Shown here: in pieces, positions 1 to 10,571 of the stretch
Position numbering within the stretch: position 1 is the first letter of the stretch
How the letters are laid out: every line of letters starts with the position of its first letter
DNA from: CAXGTL01 sp964645705
GTDB lineage: Archaea; Nanobdellota; Nanobdellia; Woesearchaeales; CAXGTL01
Length of the DNA: 64,000 bases
Direction: 5' to 3'
NCBI GenBank assembly: GCA_964645705.1
Contig: CAZYAB010000003.1
Coordinates: 1 to 64,000, forward strand
Notes under the pieces: model-generated
Told to the model about the DNA's origin: nothing
The model's input: only the letters and a program-made list of their open reading frames with translations
Database searches by the model: none
Program-made: the position numbers and the translations under genes

Positions 1-71
1 ATCCAAAAGATCTTGATCCAACACCTATGCCTGGTGCAAGTCCAAGATTGTGTGCTGTTGAATGTGGTTAA
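1..71 (+). CDS. C-terminal tail of an upstream gene (partial)
   Basis: An open frame entering from the left edge (codons begin at base 3) ends with TAA at 69-71. The last residues read PKDLDPTPMPGASPRLCAVECG. The Cys-containing, Pro-rich tail does not identify a family. It is called only because the frame is open to the edge and is followed by an AT-rich promoter-like gap before the next gene. A chance open frame of this length is possible. Confidence 0.4.
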   Translation, partial: PKDLDPTPMPGASPRLCAVECG

Positions 72-85
72 TACATACTTAACCC

Positions 86-137
86 ATATATTTATAAACT
101 TTAATTCAATTAATCATAATATCAGTATATATATACA
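86..137 (+). promoter_or_regulatory. Candidate archaeal promoter(s) for the surface-protein gene
   Basis: Two TATA-like boxes lie in the gap after the upstream stop: one ending in TTTATAAAC (86-99) and one GTATATATATAC (125-136). The second would place a transcript start near 157, just before the ribosome binding site and ATG at 175. The first would give a leader of about 55 bases. Assignment is by pattern only. Confidence 0.4.
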
Positions 138-174
138 TTGATATAATTCATTTAAAAAGAGTGTGAGTAAATTT

Positions 175-3100
175 ATGAAAGAAAAAAGAGGGAATTTATT
201 AATTATGAGCCTGATTCTTGTATTTTTGATAGTTCTTACTTCTTCAAGTGTTTATGCAGTGTGTTGTTATGGTGAACTTGTGCAAGGAGGTTGTAGAAAT
301 GATCTTTTTACTCAAGAAGAATGTGATGCAAATACATTGCCAAGCGTAGGCGGTGTTTATGATAATACTTTTGATGCTGATAGAGAATGTGAAAACATAG
401 ATGAATGTAATGAAATATGTTGTTGTAATGATGAATTCTCAACAGGTGATAAACGTTTTGAATTATTGTGTGATAAAAGAATAGAACAAACAATAGAAGG
501 AAAGACTTGTAGTTTTGTGTGCGGAGAATATGAACAATGCGAGTATACTGATTGTAATAATCCTAATCCTGAATCTATGTTATCTCCTGGTTGTTATTGT
601 ACATCTACTCTAAGGCTTGACTTGGATAATCCTTATTGTTGTGAAGCAACTGGTCAAAAATATTCTTTATCTCAACAATGTCCTGCTGAGTGTAAAGATG
701 ATAAAAGATATATTATAACTGGATTTGTATTGGATCAAGATGATAATTCTGGAATACAAGGTGCTGTTGTTTATCTTGATATATATGCTGATGAAGAACA
801 ACAAACAACATCTGATACTGATGAAGACGGAATGTTTACTTTTACTGATCTAACAGAAAGGAGAACTTATACTCTGAGAGTTGTTAAGACTGGTTATAGT
901 CAAGTTGAAGATAATATTTTGGTTGTTATTAATGAAGACACACCAGAGGCACCTGAACATGATGATCCTGTTAATATAATGGTGGAGAAAACAGAAGAAC
1001 CAACAGAAATATGTCATAATTTTAATGATGATGATAATGATAATTATATTGATCAGTGCGATGCTGATTGTAATCAAATAAAAAATATTGAGTCAATGGA
1101 AGATACTGTTCCTGATGATGTTGAAGAAGGTGCTACTTGTAGCGATGGTATTGATAATGATTGTGATACTTATGCTGATTGTCAGGATTATGATTGTAGA
1201 GATTATTGTGAAATAAGTGAATGCGGTAATAATAGAAAAGATCAAGGAGAACAGTGTGATGGAACAGATGATTCTTTGTGTCCTGGAAAATGTATTGCAG
1301 ATGGTGAAAGTGCGTGTACTTGTGAATTAGAGTGTGGCAATGGTTTATTACAGCCTGAAAATAATGAACAATGTGATGCAAAATATGATGCATCAGGTAA
1401 TAAAATAAAAGGACATGACCTGGCGTGTTTAGGTCTTTGTATCACGCCTGAAGATGTTGCTGCAGATGATACAGATACATTGGTTGCTTGTACTTGTAAA
1501 CCTTTTAATCCTGTGTGCGGTGATGGGAAAAGGCAAGGTAATGAAATGTGTGATTTTCCGCCTGATATGGGTGTTTGTAAAGCAGGTTGTATAAAGCCTG
1601 GTGAAGAAAATTTTTGTCAATGTGTTGAAACATTTGAGTGTGGTGATGGTAAAAAAGATATTACAGAAGGGTGTGATCCAGGAATGGATTATTTAAGCGG
1701 CAGTAATGCACACAAAAATCCTGTATGTTTAGAATTAAGAGAACAAGATATGGAAAATAGTGGTAATGAAGATAGTAAATACACTGGGAAATGTAATCCA
1801 AGAAATGATAATTATGAATGTGAATGTGAACTAAGCTGTAGGCCTGTTGTTTCTTCTTCACAAAAAGTTGTAGAATTAAGAGGTTCTGTGATGAAGCATA
1901 ATCCTCCTATTACTTTGAATTGGGAATTTTCAACTAGTCGTTTGGATTTTTGCGATCCTGATTATAATAATGTTTTGAGGTGTGAGTTACCTCCTGAAGA
2001 AATTGATTTAGAAGATGGGTATGATGAAAGAGTAGAAGATGGTGAATCTTATTGTGGTGGTACTGAAGGTGCTCAAAAATGGAGAAGCCTTGTTTCTGAT
2101 GTAAAAGATACTTCTCACGTAGATGAACTTGTTCAGCCTGATCGTGTTTATTGTTATAAATTAAGGTCTCATTATTTTAATAATGTAAGACTTGAATCTA
2201 ATGTTGTTTGTATTGCAACTGGTCAAGAAAAATGTTTTGATTTTACAACAGAGTTTTGTGCTGAAAAACAAGACACAGATGGTTTGATAAAGTCTGTGTT
2301 AAGAGCAGGATGTGATAATAAGAATTTTATTGGTTTAATAGAAGATTGTTCTTTATTAAATGATGATGTAGAAGGAACAGAATTTGTTTGCATTGGTCCT
2401 TATGATGATGAAATAGGATCAACAAAATGTAAGCATCAGGTACCTTGTTATAGATGTAGTGATCCTTTAGGAATGTTTTATGATCCTGATAATAAGATTC
2501 AAGTTGAGAAAACAATACAAGCAAACCAAGTTACACAAACGCCTGGTTATCAAACATTAGATTGTGATGAAGTAGAAACTTGTTATTTTGATTATTCTGA
2601 TTCAATAGTTGATATTTATAAAGAATGTTCTAAAGTAAAGTCTTGTTATGATTATAGAAGTGAAAAAGCATGTGAAGGGATTGATAAACTTATTGGTGAG
2701 GATATAGAAGGTGATAAATGTAAAGTTGGTGGCATACAAGGTTGTGAATGGAAAGAGTCAGATCATTATGAATTTGGAATAGGTGTTTGTGCACCTGTTG
2801 ATGATAATTTAGTATCTTGTGACAGGTGTAATGATCCGTTTAATAAATTCTTTGGAAAGTGCAATGCTAATCTATGTGAATTATATGGGGATGAACAATG
2901 TTTTTATAGTAGCTTTACAGGAGAATGCATTAACAAAGATCAAGTAGGTTGTGAAGATTATGGAAATAATAGAAATTATTGTATAGATAGTTCTGATGAT
3001 GTTAATAAACCTGCTACTAATTTTACAATAGATGTTATTCATGATTCTGATAATAATAGAATAAGTGGGAGTCATGAGATAGTTAAGCTGAATAATGATC

Positions 3101-6100
3101 CTGATGATGATTCTTTGAAACTAAGTAATGATTTATTGAACTTAGGTAGGTGTAAGTGGTTAGAAACAGAAGCAAAGTGTATAAAAGATGCTGATAATAA
3201 CAATTTTGAAGATTGTACTGATCCTGATGATTTTCATATTTGTAAAAAAGATGTAACTCCTGCAACAACAAATTTATTAGTAAATGATCTTTTGCCTGCT
3301 GCGTCTGTAAAACAATTTAGTGTTGTTGATGATTATTCATTATCAACACCAGAGGAAATAGAAATCTGGTATTCAATATTTAAAAAAGGCGAAGATCCTG
3401 TTTACCCTTATTTATTATCTCCTGATCATAATATTTATTTTGATGTTGACGAATCTGATGATTATACTATTATGTATTATTCTGTTGACAAAGCAAAAAA
3501 CCTTGAAAAAGTTAAATCAAAAGATGTTTTCCTTGATGCTGATCCTCCTGTTATTACTATTACTCATGAATATGATTCATTTGAAAAAACAGATGATGAA
3601 TGGTTGTCAAACTTAGCAATTTATTTTAGTGCAAATGATCCTCAAGGCAAAGGCGTAAGGTGTATAACAAATTTATATTTTTATGAGGAAGGAGAAAGGG
3701 TTTCTATTTTAGAAGCAGGAGGAGATGAACAAGTAACAGGTTCTTTACAAGGCACTTATGTTGCAGATCCTTATTCAACTATATATTATACTAATCTAAA
3801 AGACAGAAGTCCTTATATATTAAGTTATACTTGTGAAGATGAATCAGGAAACATTGTTCAAGATGAATATGACATTTCTATTGATGGTGATAAATCAATT
3901 ACAAATATTCTGCCAGTACCTGTAACAATCAGATTAGATTCAACAAGAAAAGTTCTTATGTCTTTTGATACTGAAAAATCGTCTGAGTGTAGGTATGACT
4001 ATATGAATAGAAATGATTTTAATAAAATGAGATATCCATTTATACCAAGTACTAATAAAAAACATCATGAGGCATTCACAAGAGTATTTTCAGATGATGA
4101 GAATTTGTTTAATGTTGATTATTCTATCAAATGTTTAACAGAAGATGATAAGATAATTGGTAATGATGGTGATAGGATAATATTAACAATCGACAATACA
4201 CCACCAATAACAACTCCTGATGTTGGAGACGAGTGGTATTATTTATTAGAAAATCAAGAATTACCAGTTACAATAACGTGTCAAGATCCNNNNNNNNNNN
4301 NNNNNNNNNNNNNNNNNNNNNNNNNNNNNNNNNNNNNNNNNNNNNNNNNNNNNNNNNNNNNNNNNNNNNNNNNNNNNNNNNNNNNNNNNGTTGATGAAGA
4401 TGATCCTGATAGAATAGTTGATGAAATCAAAAGAATTGATATTGGCTATTTAGTGCAAATCAAGTCAAACAAAGCTTTGAATGATATATCAAGCATTACG
4501 TATAATTTCTTAGGAAAAGATTATGTTCTACCGAGACCAAATTTGTTGAATCAAGAAAGAACTTTGTGGCAAACAGTATTAGAATTAAATCAAGTAGATC
4601 ATGGAAATAAACAAGGCCAGGCAATGTTTGAGATAGATTATTTTGATGATCATAATTTTGTTAGTAATGTTGTTATAGAAGGAAGGTTGTTTATGATAGA
4701 TACAATGCCTCCTGATGCACCTATATTAGAACCATTTGAAGAACAATATCATAATCATTATTCAACATTAAAGAAAATAGGGTCAACTTATTATACTAAT
4801 AAACCAGCACTTTATTTTTCTGGAAAGACAAATGAAGATGATGAGTTATTGAAAATTTATTATTATTTAGGAGATTTTCAAAATAATCATGTTGATGATA
4901 GGACTGTTTCATATCAAGAGATATTAAATGAAAAAATATTAGAAACAAAGATTGGTCTTAATGATCATGAAATTGGCGATTCTGAGTTAAGTACAGAACC
5001 AATATCTGAAGATATTGAGAATAAGTATGTTGATTTGTTTGGAATAGAAGAGTATGGTTCTTATTCATATCTTTATGAAATCAGTGATCAGACAGATGCA
5101 ATGATTACTATTAGTCCAGAGCTTCAAAAAAACATAGATGCTGAGTCAGATATTGATGTTTATGAAGATCAAATCTTATCTAATTGGTTTATCAAGGAGA
5201 TTGGTTTGAGTAGTGGTAATAATTATATGAAATTAAGAGGAAAGCACGGTCCTGTAATTGAATCAGATTATACACCTGTTTATAATATATTTCGCGATTC
5301 TTCTGCACCAGAAATAGGTGCAATATATTATGAACTCAATGGTAAGATATATCCATTCATAGCATCTTATATGAATAATCCTGAAGCAAAGATCGTCTTA
5401 AAATTAAAAGAGTTTAAAACAGGATCAATGATCCAAGACGAGGATATGTTGTTTGAGATAGGTATTGGTGATAACGTATTCTCTAATCAAAATTCACCTA
5501 TTTATTTTGATGTAAGAGATTATGTTGATGATAATTATGAAAATTATAGAACAGTGATGTTTAAAACAAGAATGGATTCTATAATGCCAATGTCTAAAGT
5601 AAAAGTATTTGCACAAGATAGAGCAGAAAATAAGATAAATGCTGAATATGACGTATTCTTACATCCAAATACACCTAATCCTCCTGAAGAATTCATTGTT
5701 CCTGGTGCTAATTGTTATGATCTTATTTGTTTTGTAGATGAATTGCCTGAAACAGTTAAACTTGATTTTAATATTCCTATTACTGAGTTTAGTGCAACTC
5801 ATATTAATAATGAATTAACTGTTAATCCATTGGCTGATAGAAAACAATTCATAATTTCAACGCTTAACTTAGAAAAACAAGCACCTGTAGAACCTGTTGT
5901 TATTGAAGATCCTAGCAGACAATTTTTGAATATTGTAAAAACAATGCCTAATGATTTTGAGATCACTTATAGGGATGATGATAACTTAAAGAGCAAAGAA
6001 GTCGAGTTCTTGTTTAGTAATTTTGAACCTTTAGAATATTATAAAGTATTGGTTGATGATGCTTATCTAATGAAACTAAGGGCAAATATAAGAGGAAACT

Positions 6101-9100
6101 TAGGTTTTGACTATAATATACTTGGAAAAAAAGCTTATAATTTTAAAATAAAAAGGTTTGAAGAAGATGTTTATAATCTTAAATTCTTAGGTTCAACTCT
6201 TGGTCATTTGCAAGGACAATGGGTTTATACATTTGTAGTTGATGATCAAGCACCTGAAGTCGAACTTATAGCAAATGATGTTGTTAGGTCTGAAGGAATT
6301 GTTGAAGCAAAACCTGGTGAACCAGTTTTAATAAGGGTAAGGGTTAATAATGAAAATTTTGATTTATATGGAAACATAACAATAGATGAGTTTGAGAACC
6401 AGGATGTTATTTATGAAGAAATTATTGCTGATCTAGAACAAGTGTCTAATGATGAATTTGTGTATAGATATGATGTTCCTGAGCAAGTAGAATATGGATT
6501 TGAGATTCCTTTCTCTGTTTCTGTTTATGATAGTGCTGGTAATTATGTTAAAAAAGAATGGGATATTGTGATTGATACTGACCCATTTGTAACTATTATT
6601 GATATTGATCCTGGTGAAGATGGTCTTATGGATGAAAAAGAAGTAGAAGGAGAAACAGTTTATTATGTCAATGATCAAGATGATATGATTAGTGTGCACG
6701 GAATTGTTGAAGATGAAACACAGTTTGGTTATGAAGATTATGAATTGTATCTGTGGCATGGTGTTGATACTATAGAAATAGGTCTTGATAATGATAATTC
6801 ATTTACTTATGATTTAGAATTGATATCTATTGACGATACTGAATATAGAAACGCGCTTTATTTCCAAATAGGTGATTCTGATGAATTCAAGATAGTGAAT
6901 ATTTATTCTGATAAAAGACCGCCATTATTGCCAAGTATTAGTTTTGAAGATAATGATGATACAGATGAACCAATAGATGTAAGAACAACAAGGCCTATAA
7001 TAAAAGTTGAGTATGATGAAGAAGTTGAATTAATTGATTATAAAATTAAGAATTATGGTGATGATTTTACTTTTGATGTGAGAACAGAGGATAACAAGAT
7101 CTTTTACTTTACTGTGAATGAACCAATGCCTGATACTGATCAAACTAATCCATTCATATTCCAAGTAAAAGCAGAAGACTCTCTTGGTAATGAACAATCT
7201 GTGTATGGTGAAATATCATTTGCACTAAATGCAGGACCTACAGACATTTACTTTATTAATCCTAAGCACAGGGTTGCGACTAGTTCTAAATTTACATTAG
7301 AAGTAGGAACAACAAGATATGCTAAATGTAAGTACACTAAAACAAGTCCTTATGATCAACAATATCAACTTAATTTTAATGCACAGAGTTTAAAAGAACT
7401 GACGACAAGAAATCCTAAGGCTGATGGAACTTCACTACAACATTATATAACAGACTTTTCAATTGTGCCTGGAGGTGTTGATAATGAAGTTTATTTTGTG
7501 TGTGATGACGGTTTAACATATATTGTTAAACACTTTAGCGATCTTCGTGTTGATAGTGTTGCTCCAAGAATAACTTCAATTGCTGTTTCAAGAGATGTTG
7601 TTAATGATGTAGGAAGTATTTATCCTGAAAATGAAATATTAGTAGAAACAAATGAACCAACTATCTGTAAGTTTGGTGAAGAAGATGTTAAAAATAATTA
7701 TGATTCAATGGATTATTTTAAAGATGAATCTTATGAAGATAGCGCATCTTATAAATCATCTCATAGGGAACTACTTATATTGCCTATGCAAGAATTTAAA
7801 TATAAATATTATGTTATTTGTGAGGATTTATCAGGACAAAAAACAGAGATGAAAAATGTTGAATTTGAAGTTAAAAAAGAAATCTTATCAATGGAAGTTC
7901 TGGAGCCTGCTCAGTCAAATTCACAATCATATCTTAGCTTTAAATTAAAGACAAATCAAAGAGCTGTATGTGTTTATAGAAATAATGATGATGAAGATGA
8001 GGAACTTACTTTATTAAGCAGCTTTGATGGACTGACTCATCAAGAATTCAATACATTTGAATTTGAACCAGGACAGTATAATTATTATTTCCTTTGCCAA
8101 GCAATTGCACCAATTGGCATAATGTCTGATGAACAGACTAAAGAAGAACTAGTCTATAGTTTTGCAGTTGATAATACTGTGCCTGTTTTAACAAGATTAA
8201 ATGTAACGCCAGGATATTTCTGCCCTGATAAAGATAATGGTAAATATTCATTATCAGCTAAGTTTGAAGCGCATGATCCAGAATCAGAAGTATTTGGATT
8301 TAGTTATCAAATTATAGATGAAAATAATAACCCTGTTACAGATGAAATGTATACTGATGCAAATGAAGCAACTATGACTAATCTTGAATTAAATAAAGAA
8401 ATTAATTATGTGGTTGCTGTTAAACCAATTAATGCAGCAAGCGAAGTAACAACATCACAGCCTGTTAATTATAGTTCATTAATGCCTGTTTATGATGCTT
8501 TATCAACAGTGTGTGCTAATGATAATCAAGCACCGCAAGTTACAGCAACAGGTACTGCTGTTGTTGATGGAATAGAAATAAAATTAGATTGTACTGATAC
8601 AAATGGTTGTGTTGATTATATGTGGGGCTCATCTTCGTCACAAGAAACATGTGTTCCATCTAATACATATGATTTTGAAGACGGAATAATGATTGAATCA
8701 GAATCATATGTGTGTTGGTCTGTGTCAGATCAAATAGGAAATACTAATCAAGGTTCTCAATTAGTAGAAGTAAAAGATGCTGATGGTGATGGGGTAATTG
8801 ATCAGTTTGATACAGAGTGTCCTAGCACTCCTGAAGGAGAAACAGCAAGAAAACAAGGTCTGCATATAGGTTGTGCTGAAAGTGAAATACCAAGTGATGT
8901 GCAAGATGAAGATAATGACGGTGTTGCTGATGAAGAAGATATTTGCGAAGAAACTCCTGAAGGACAAGAAGTTGAAACATATGGTAAATATAAAGGATGT
9001 TCACAAGAACAAATAGATAATCTAGATGATGATGAAGATGGTGTTATAAATAAATTAGATCAATGTGTTGACACTCCTTATGGGGTTGATGTTGATGAGT

Positions 9101-10011
9101 TTGGTTGTCAATTACCTCATACACCTGCGCCTGTTGATGAATCTATATGGGCGTGGTTAATTAGTTTGTTGGCTTTTGTAGCTTTAGCAGGGGGTGGTTA
9201 TTATGCTTATAAAAAATATCCTGAAATGTTTTCAAGTTTGTTAGGTGGTACTAAAAAGAAATCATCAAGAAGAACAAGCGAAGGATTATTTGGAACAACC
9301 AGCACTGTGTCCAGGTCAGAAAAGAGAATGCCTAGAAGTTATGTTGAAAAAGAACTTGCTTTAAGAAGAAGAAGAAAATTAAAACAAAGAGAATCAGAAA
9401 TGAAAAAAGCAAAAAAGAGATTGTTCGATGCATTCTCAACAAAGCCTTTTGTTAAATCTAAGAAGAAGTTAGGAAAATTAGAAAAGAGATCATCACACGT
9501 GTTTGATAAGTTTGAAAAGTTTACTAAAAAAGGGTTTTCAGATAAACAAGAAAGAAAAGATCTTGTTGATGAAAAGATTCACAAGATAAGATCTTCTGAA
9601 TCAGGTAAACATGCTAACAAATTTAGTAAACATTCGTCAGGTGTTAAAAAAGATGCTTTCAGAGAATTAGAAAAAGAAACAAGAGGCAAGTCAAGAGGAA
9701 ACGTATTTGATAAATTATCAAAAGAATTATCAGGGAAGTCTAAGTTCAGCAGTAAAACAAAAGAATATTTGGCCAAGGGCATATCTAAATTTGGAAAAAG
9801 ATCAAGTATTAAAGTAAATGATGTTGTTGATTATCTTGGTTCTGTTCCTAAAGCAACAAGTCCTGAAGTTTCTGAATTATTAATAGATTATTTATCTAGA
9901 AAAAAGAAATTAGGTTCTCATAAAATAAAAGAACTGTTATTAGAATTAGAAAATAAAAAAATGATTAATAAGAAAACAGCATCCGATATCTTGGCTAAGT
10001 TAAATCTTTAG
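175..10011 (+). CDS. Giant Cys-rich, membrane-anchored surface protein (contains assembly gap)
   Basis: About 3,280 residues. A hydrophobic signal peptide (h-region LLIMSLILVFLIVLTSSS, then VYA) leads into a Cys-rich ectodomain. Residues about 180-255 look like a carboxypeptidase-regulatory (CarboxypepD_reg) fold. Residues about 350-545 carry four CGxGxxxxxEQCD-type repeats like the Myxococcus/DUF4215 Cys-rich repeats. The middle has many beta-sandwich segments with DxxPP junctions. Residues about 2870-2985 hold three DxDxDGV thrombospondin type 3 Ca-binding repeats with CPxTPxG motifs. One transmembrane helix (about 2993-3016) is followed by a 265-residue Lys/Arg-rich cytoplasmic tail. I place the start at ATG 175 because GTGAG at 163-167 is well spaced as its ribosome binding site; GTG 163 is the in-frame alternative. 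The 100-N gap falls inside, so the true length, and even continuity, are not proven. It is first in a run with the small prepilin-like genes, which suggests an envelope structure. Function is inferred, not known. Confidence 0.85.
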   Translation: MKEKRGNLLIMSLILVFLIVLTSSSVYAVCCYGELVQGGCRNDLFTQEECDANTLPSVGGVYDNTFDADRECENIDECNEICCCNDEFSTGDKRFELLCDKRIEQTIEGKTCSFVCGEYEQCEYTDCNNPNPESMLSPGCYCTSTLRLDLDNPYCCEATGQKYSLSQQCPAECKDDKRYIITGFVLDQDDNSGIQGAVVYLDIYADEEQQTTSDTDEDGMFTFTDLTERRTYTLRVVKTGYSQVEDNILVVINEDTPEAPEHDDPVNIMVEKTEEPTEICHNFNDDDNDNYIDQCDADCNQIKNIESMEDTVPDDVEEGATCSDGIDNDCDTYADCQDYDCRDYCEISECGNNRKDQGEQCDGTDDSLCPGKCIADGESACTCELECGNGLLQPENNEQCDAKYDASGNKIKGHDLACLGLCITPEDVAADDTDTLVACTCKPFNPVCGDGKRQGNEMCDFPPDMGVCKAGCIKPGEENFCQCVETFECGDGKKDITEGCDPGMDYLSGSNAHKNPVCLELREQDMENSGNEDSKYTGKCNPRNDNYECECELSCRPVVSSSQKVVELRGSVMKHNPPITLNWEFSTSRLDFCDPDYNNVLRCELPPEEIDLEDGYDERVEDGESYCGGTEGAQKWRSLVSDVKDTSHVDELVQPDRVYCYKLRSHYFNNVRLESNVVCIATGQEKCFDFTTEFCAEKQDTDGLIKSVLRAGCDNKNFIGLIEDCSLLNDDVEGTEFVCIGPYDDEIGSTKCKHQVPCYRCSDPLGMFYDPDNKIQVEKTIQANQVTQTPGYQTLDCDEVETCYFDYSDSIVDIYKECSKVKSCYDYRSEKACEGIDKLIGEDIEGDKCKVGGIQGCEWKESDHYEFGIGVCAPVDDNLVSCDRCNDPFNKFFGKCNANLCELYGDEQCFYSSFTGECINKDQVGCEDYGNNRNYCIDSSDDVNKPATNFTIDVIHDSDNNRISGSHEIVKLNNDPDDDSLKLSNDLLNLGRCKWLETEAKCIKDADNNNFEDCTDPDDFHICKKDVTPATTNLLVNDLLPAASVKQFSVVDDYSLSTPEEIEIWYSIFKKGEDPVYPYLLSPDHNIYFDVDESDDYTIMYYSVDKAKNLEKVKSKDVFLDADPPVITITHEYDSFEKTDDEWLSNLAIYFSANDPQGKGVRCITNLYFYEEGERVSILEAGGDEQVTGSLQGTYVADPYSTIYYTNLKDRSPYILSYTCEDESGNIVQDEYDISIDGDKSITNILPVPVTIRLDSTRKVLMSFDTEKSSECRYDYMNRNDFNKMRYPFIPSTNKKHHEAFTRVFSDDENLFNVDYSIKCLTEDDKIIGNDGDRIILTIDNTPPITTPDVGDEWYYLLENQELPVTITCQDXXXXXXXXXXXXXXXXXXXXXXXXXXXXXXXXXXVDEDDPDRIVDEIKRIDIGYLVQIKSNKALNDISSITYNFLGKDYVLPRPNLLNQERTLWQTVLELNQVDHGNKQGQAMFEIDYFDDHNFVSNVVIEGRLFMIDTMPPDAPILEPFEEQYHNHYSTLKKIGSTYYTNKPALYFSGKTNEDDELLKIYYYLGDFQNNHVDDRTVSYQEILNEKILETKIGLNDHEIGDSELSTEPISEDIENKYVDLFGIEEYGSYSYLYEISDQTDAMITISPELQKNIDAESDIDVYEDQILSNWFIKEIGLSSGNNYMKLRGKHGPVIESDYTPVYNIFRDSSAPEIGAIYYELNGKIYPFIASYMNNPEAKIVLKLKEFKTGSMIQDEDMLFEIGIGDNVFSNQNSPIYFDVRDYVDDNYENYRTVMFKTRMDSIMPMSKVKVFAQDRAENKINAEYDVFLHPNTPNPPEEFIVPGANCYDLICFVDELPETVKLDFNIPITEFSATHINNELTVNPLADRKQFIISTLNLEKQAPVEPVVIEDPSRQFLNIVKTMPNDFEITYRDDDNLKSKEVEFLFSNFEPLEYYKVLVDDAYLMKLRANIRGNLGFDYNILGKKAYNFKIKRFEEDVYNLKFLGSTLGHLQGQWVYTFVVDDQAPEVELIANDVVRSEGIVEAKPGEPVLIRVRVNNENFDLYGNITIDEFENQDVIYEEIIADLEQVSNDEFVYRYDVPEQVEYGFEIPFSVSVYDSAGNYVKKEWDIVIDTDPFVTIIDIDPGEDGLMDEKEVEGETVYYVNDQDDMISVHGIVEDETQFGYEDYELYLWHGVDTIEIGLDNDNSFTYDLELISIDDTEYRNALYFQIGDSDEFKIVNIYSDKRPPLLPSISFEDNDDTDEPIDVRTTRPIIKVEYDEEVELIDYKIKNYGDDFTFDVRTEDNKIFYFTVNEPMPDTDQTNPFIFQVKAEDSLGNEQSVYGEISFALNAGPTDIYFINPKHRVATSSKFTLEVGTTRYAKCKYTKTSPYDQQYQLNFNAQSLKELTTRNPKADGTSLQHYITDFSIVPGGVDNEVYFVCDDGLTYIVKHFSDLRVDSVAPRITSIAVSRDVVNDVGSIYPENEILVETNEPTICKFGEEDVKNNYDSMDYFKDESYEDSASYKSSHRELLILPMQEFKYKYYVICEDLSGQKTEMKNVEFEVKKEILSMEVLEPAQSNSQSYLSFKLKTNQRAVCVYRNNDDEDEELTLLSSFDGLTHQEFNTFEFEPGQYNYYFLCQAIAPIGIMSDEQTKEELVYSFAVDNTVPVLTRLNVTPGYFCPDKDNGKYSLSAKFEAHDPESEVFGFSYQIIDENNNPVTDEMYTDANEATMTNLELNKEINYVVAVKPINAASEVTTSQPVNYSSLMPVYDALSTVCANDNQAPQVTATGTAVVDGIEIKLDCTDTNGCVDYMWGSSSSQETCVPSNTYDFEDGIMIESESYVCWSVSDQIGNTNQGSQLVEVKDADGDGVIDQFDTECPSTPEGETARKQGLHIGCAESEIPSDVQDEDNDGVADEEDICEETPEGQEVETYGKYKGCSQEQIDNLDDDEDGVINKLDQCVDTPYGVDVDEFGCQLPHTPAPVDESIWAWLISLLAFVALAGGGYYAYKKYPEMFSSLLGGTKKKSSRRTSEGLFGTTSTVSRSEKRMPRSYVEKELALRRRRKLKQRESEMKKAKKRLFDAFSTKPFVKSKKKLGKLEKRSSHVFDKFEKFTKKGFSDKQERKDLVDEKIHKIRSSESGKHANKFSKHSSGVKKDAFRELEKETRGKSRGNVFDKLSKELSGKSKFSSKTKEYLAKGISKFGKRSSIKVNDVVDYLGSVPKATSPEVSELLIDYLSRKKKLGSHKIKELLLELENKKMINKKTASDILAKLNL
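4290..4389. other. Assembly gap (100 N)
   Basis: Exactly 100 consecutive N. A round 100 is the usual placeholder for a gap of unknown size, so the frame being open on both sides does not prove the two halves are one gene. The sequence either side has the same composition and the same beta-domain style, which favours one gene. Confidence 0.98.
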
Positions 10012-10015
10012 GTGG

Positions 10016-10543
10016 GTGATTAAAATAAATAAAAAAGCGTTTCAAGTTGGTAAAATATTTATCTTTATTCTAGCTTTACTGATTATGAGCTTTATTTTAT
10101 TTTATAGTTATAGATCTATTGATCAACTTTTGAATCAAAAAGATGCTGTTGATTTTGAAAGGTTTCGATTAGAATTAAATAGAGAGATTGATCGTTCAGC
10201 AAGAAAACTTGATGTTGATTATCCATTGATACAAACTCCTGCTCATGTTAAGATGGTATGTTTTGCTAGTTTGAATAATAAGCCAAATCCCGATGATGAG
10301 GTTGATATAATTGACTGCGGTAATAGAAATAATAATCTAGATAGATACATGTGTAATGCATGGGCAAATGGCGAAAACATATTTATTTTACCAAAACAAG
10401 AAAAATTTAGTTTTAGAAACGAGTTTATTGCTCTGTCGCAAGGACAAGACGTGCTTTGTTTATCAATAACAGGCGGCGAGTTAGAGATGAAGTTAACAGG
10501 AATAGGTAAAAAAGCATTGATTGAAGTTCCTGAACAGGATTAA
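10016..10543 (+). CDS. Small membrane-anchored prepilin-like protein
   Basis: 175 residues: a short basic N-terminus (IKINKKAFQVGK), one hydrophobic helix (residues about 12-32), then an extracytoplasmic domain with several Cys and an FNREI/ARKL-type helical start. It lies 4 bases after the stop of the large surface protein and is followed at 28 bases by the next small anchored protein, so they are probably co-transcribed. The start is unusual. The only standard start is GTG 10016, and it sits inside a near-perfect archaeal ribosome binding site (GGTGGGTGATT, 10011-10021). Either GTG 10016 is used with AGGTG upstream, or a non-standard AUA/AUU just downstream is used. No family is recognised; a role with the neighbouring surface proteins is inference. 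Confidence 0.75.
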   Translation: MIKINKKAFQVGKIFIFILALLIMSFILFYSYRSIDQLLNQKDAVDFERFRLELNREIDRSARKLDVDYPLIQTPAHVKMVCFASLNNKPNPDDEVDIIDCGNRNNNLDRYMCNAWANGENIFILPKQEKFSFRNEFIALSQGQDVLCLSITGGELEMKLTGIGKKALIEVPEQD

Positions 10544-10571
10544 ATATTAATTTTTATAAAATGTTTGAAAA

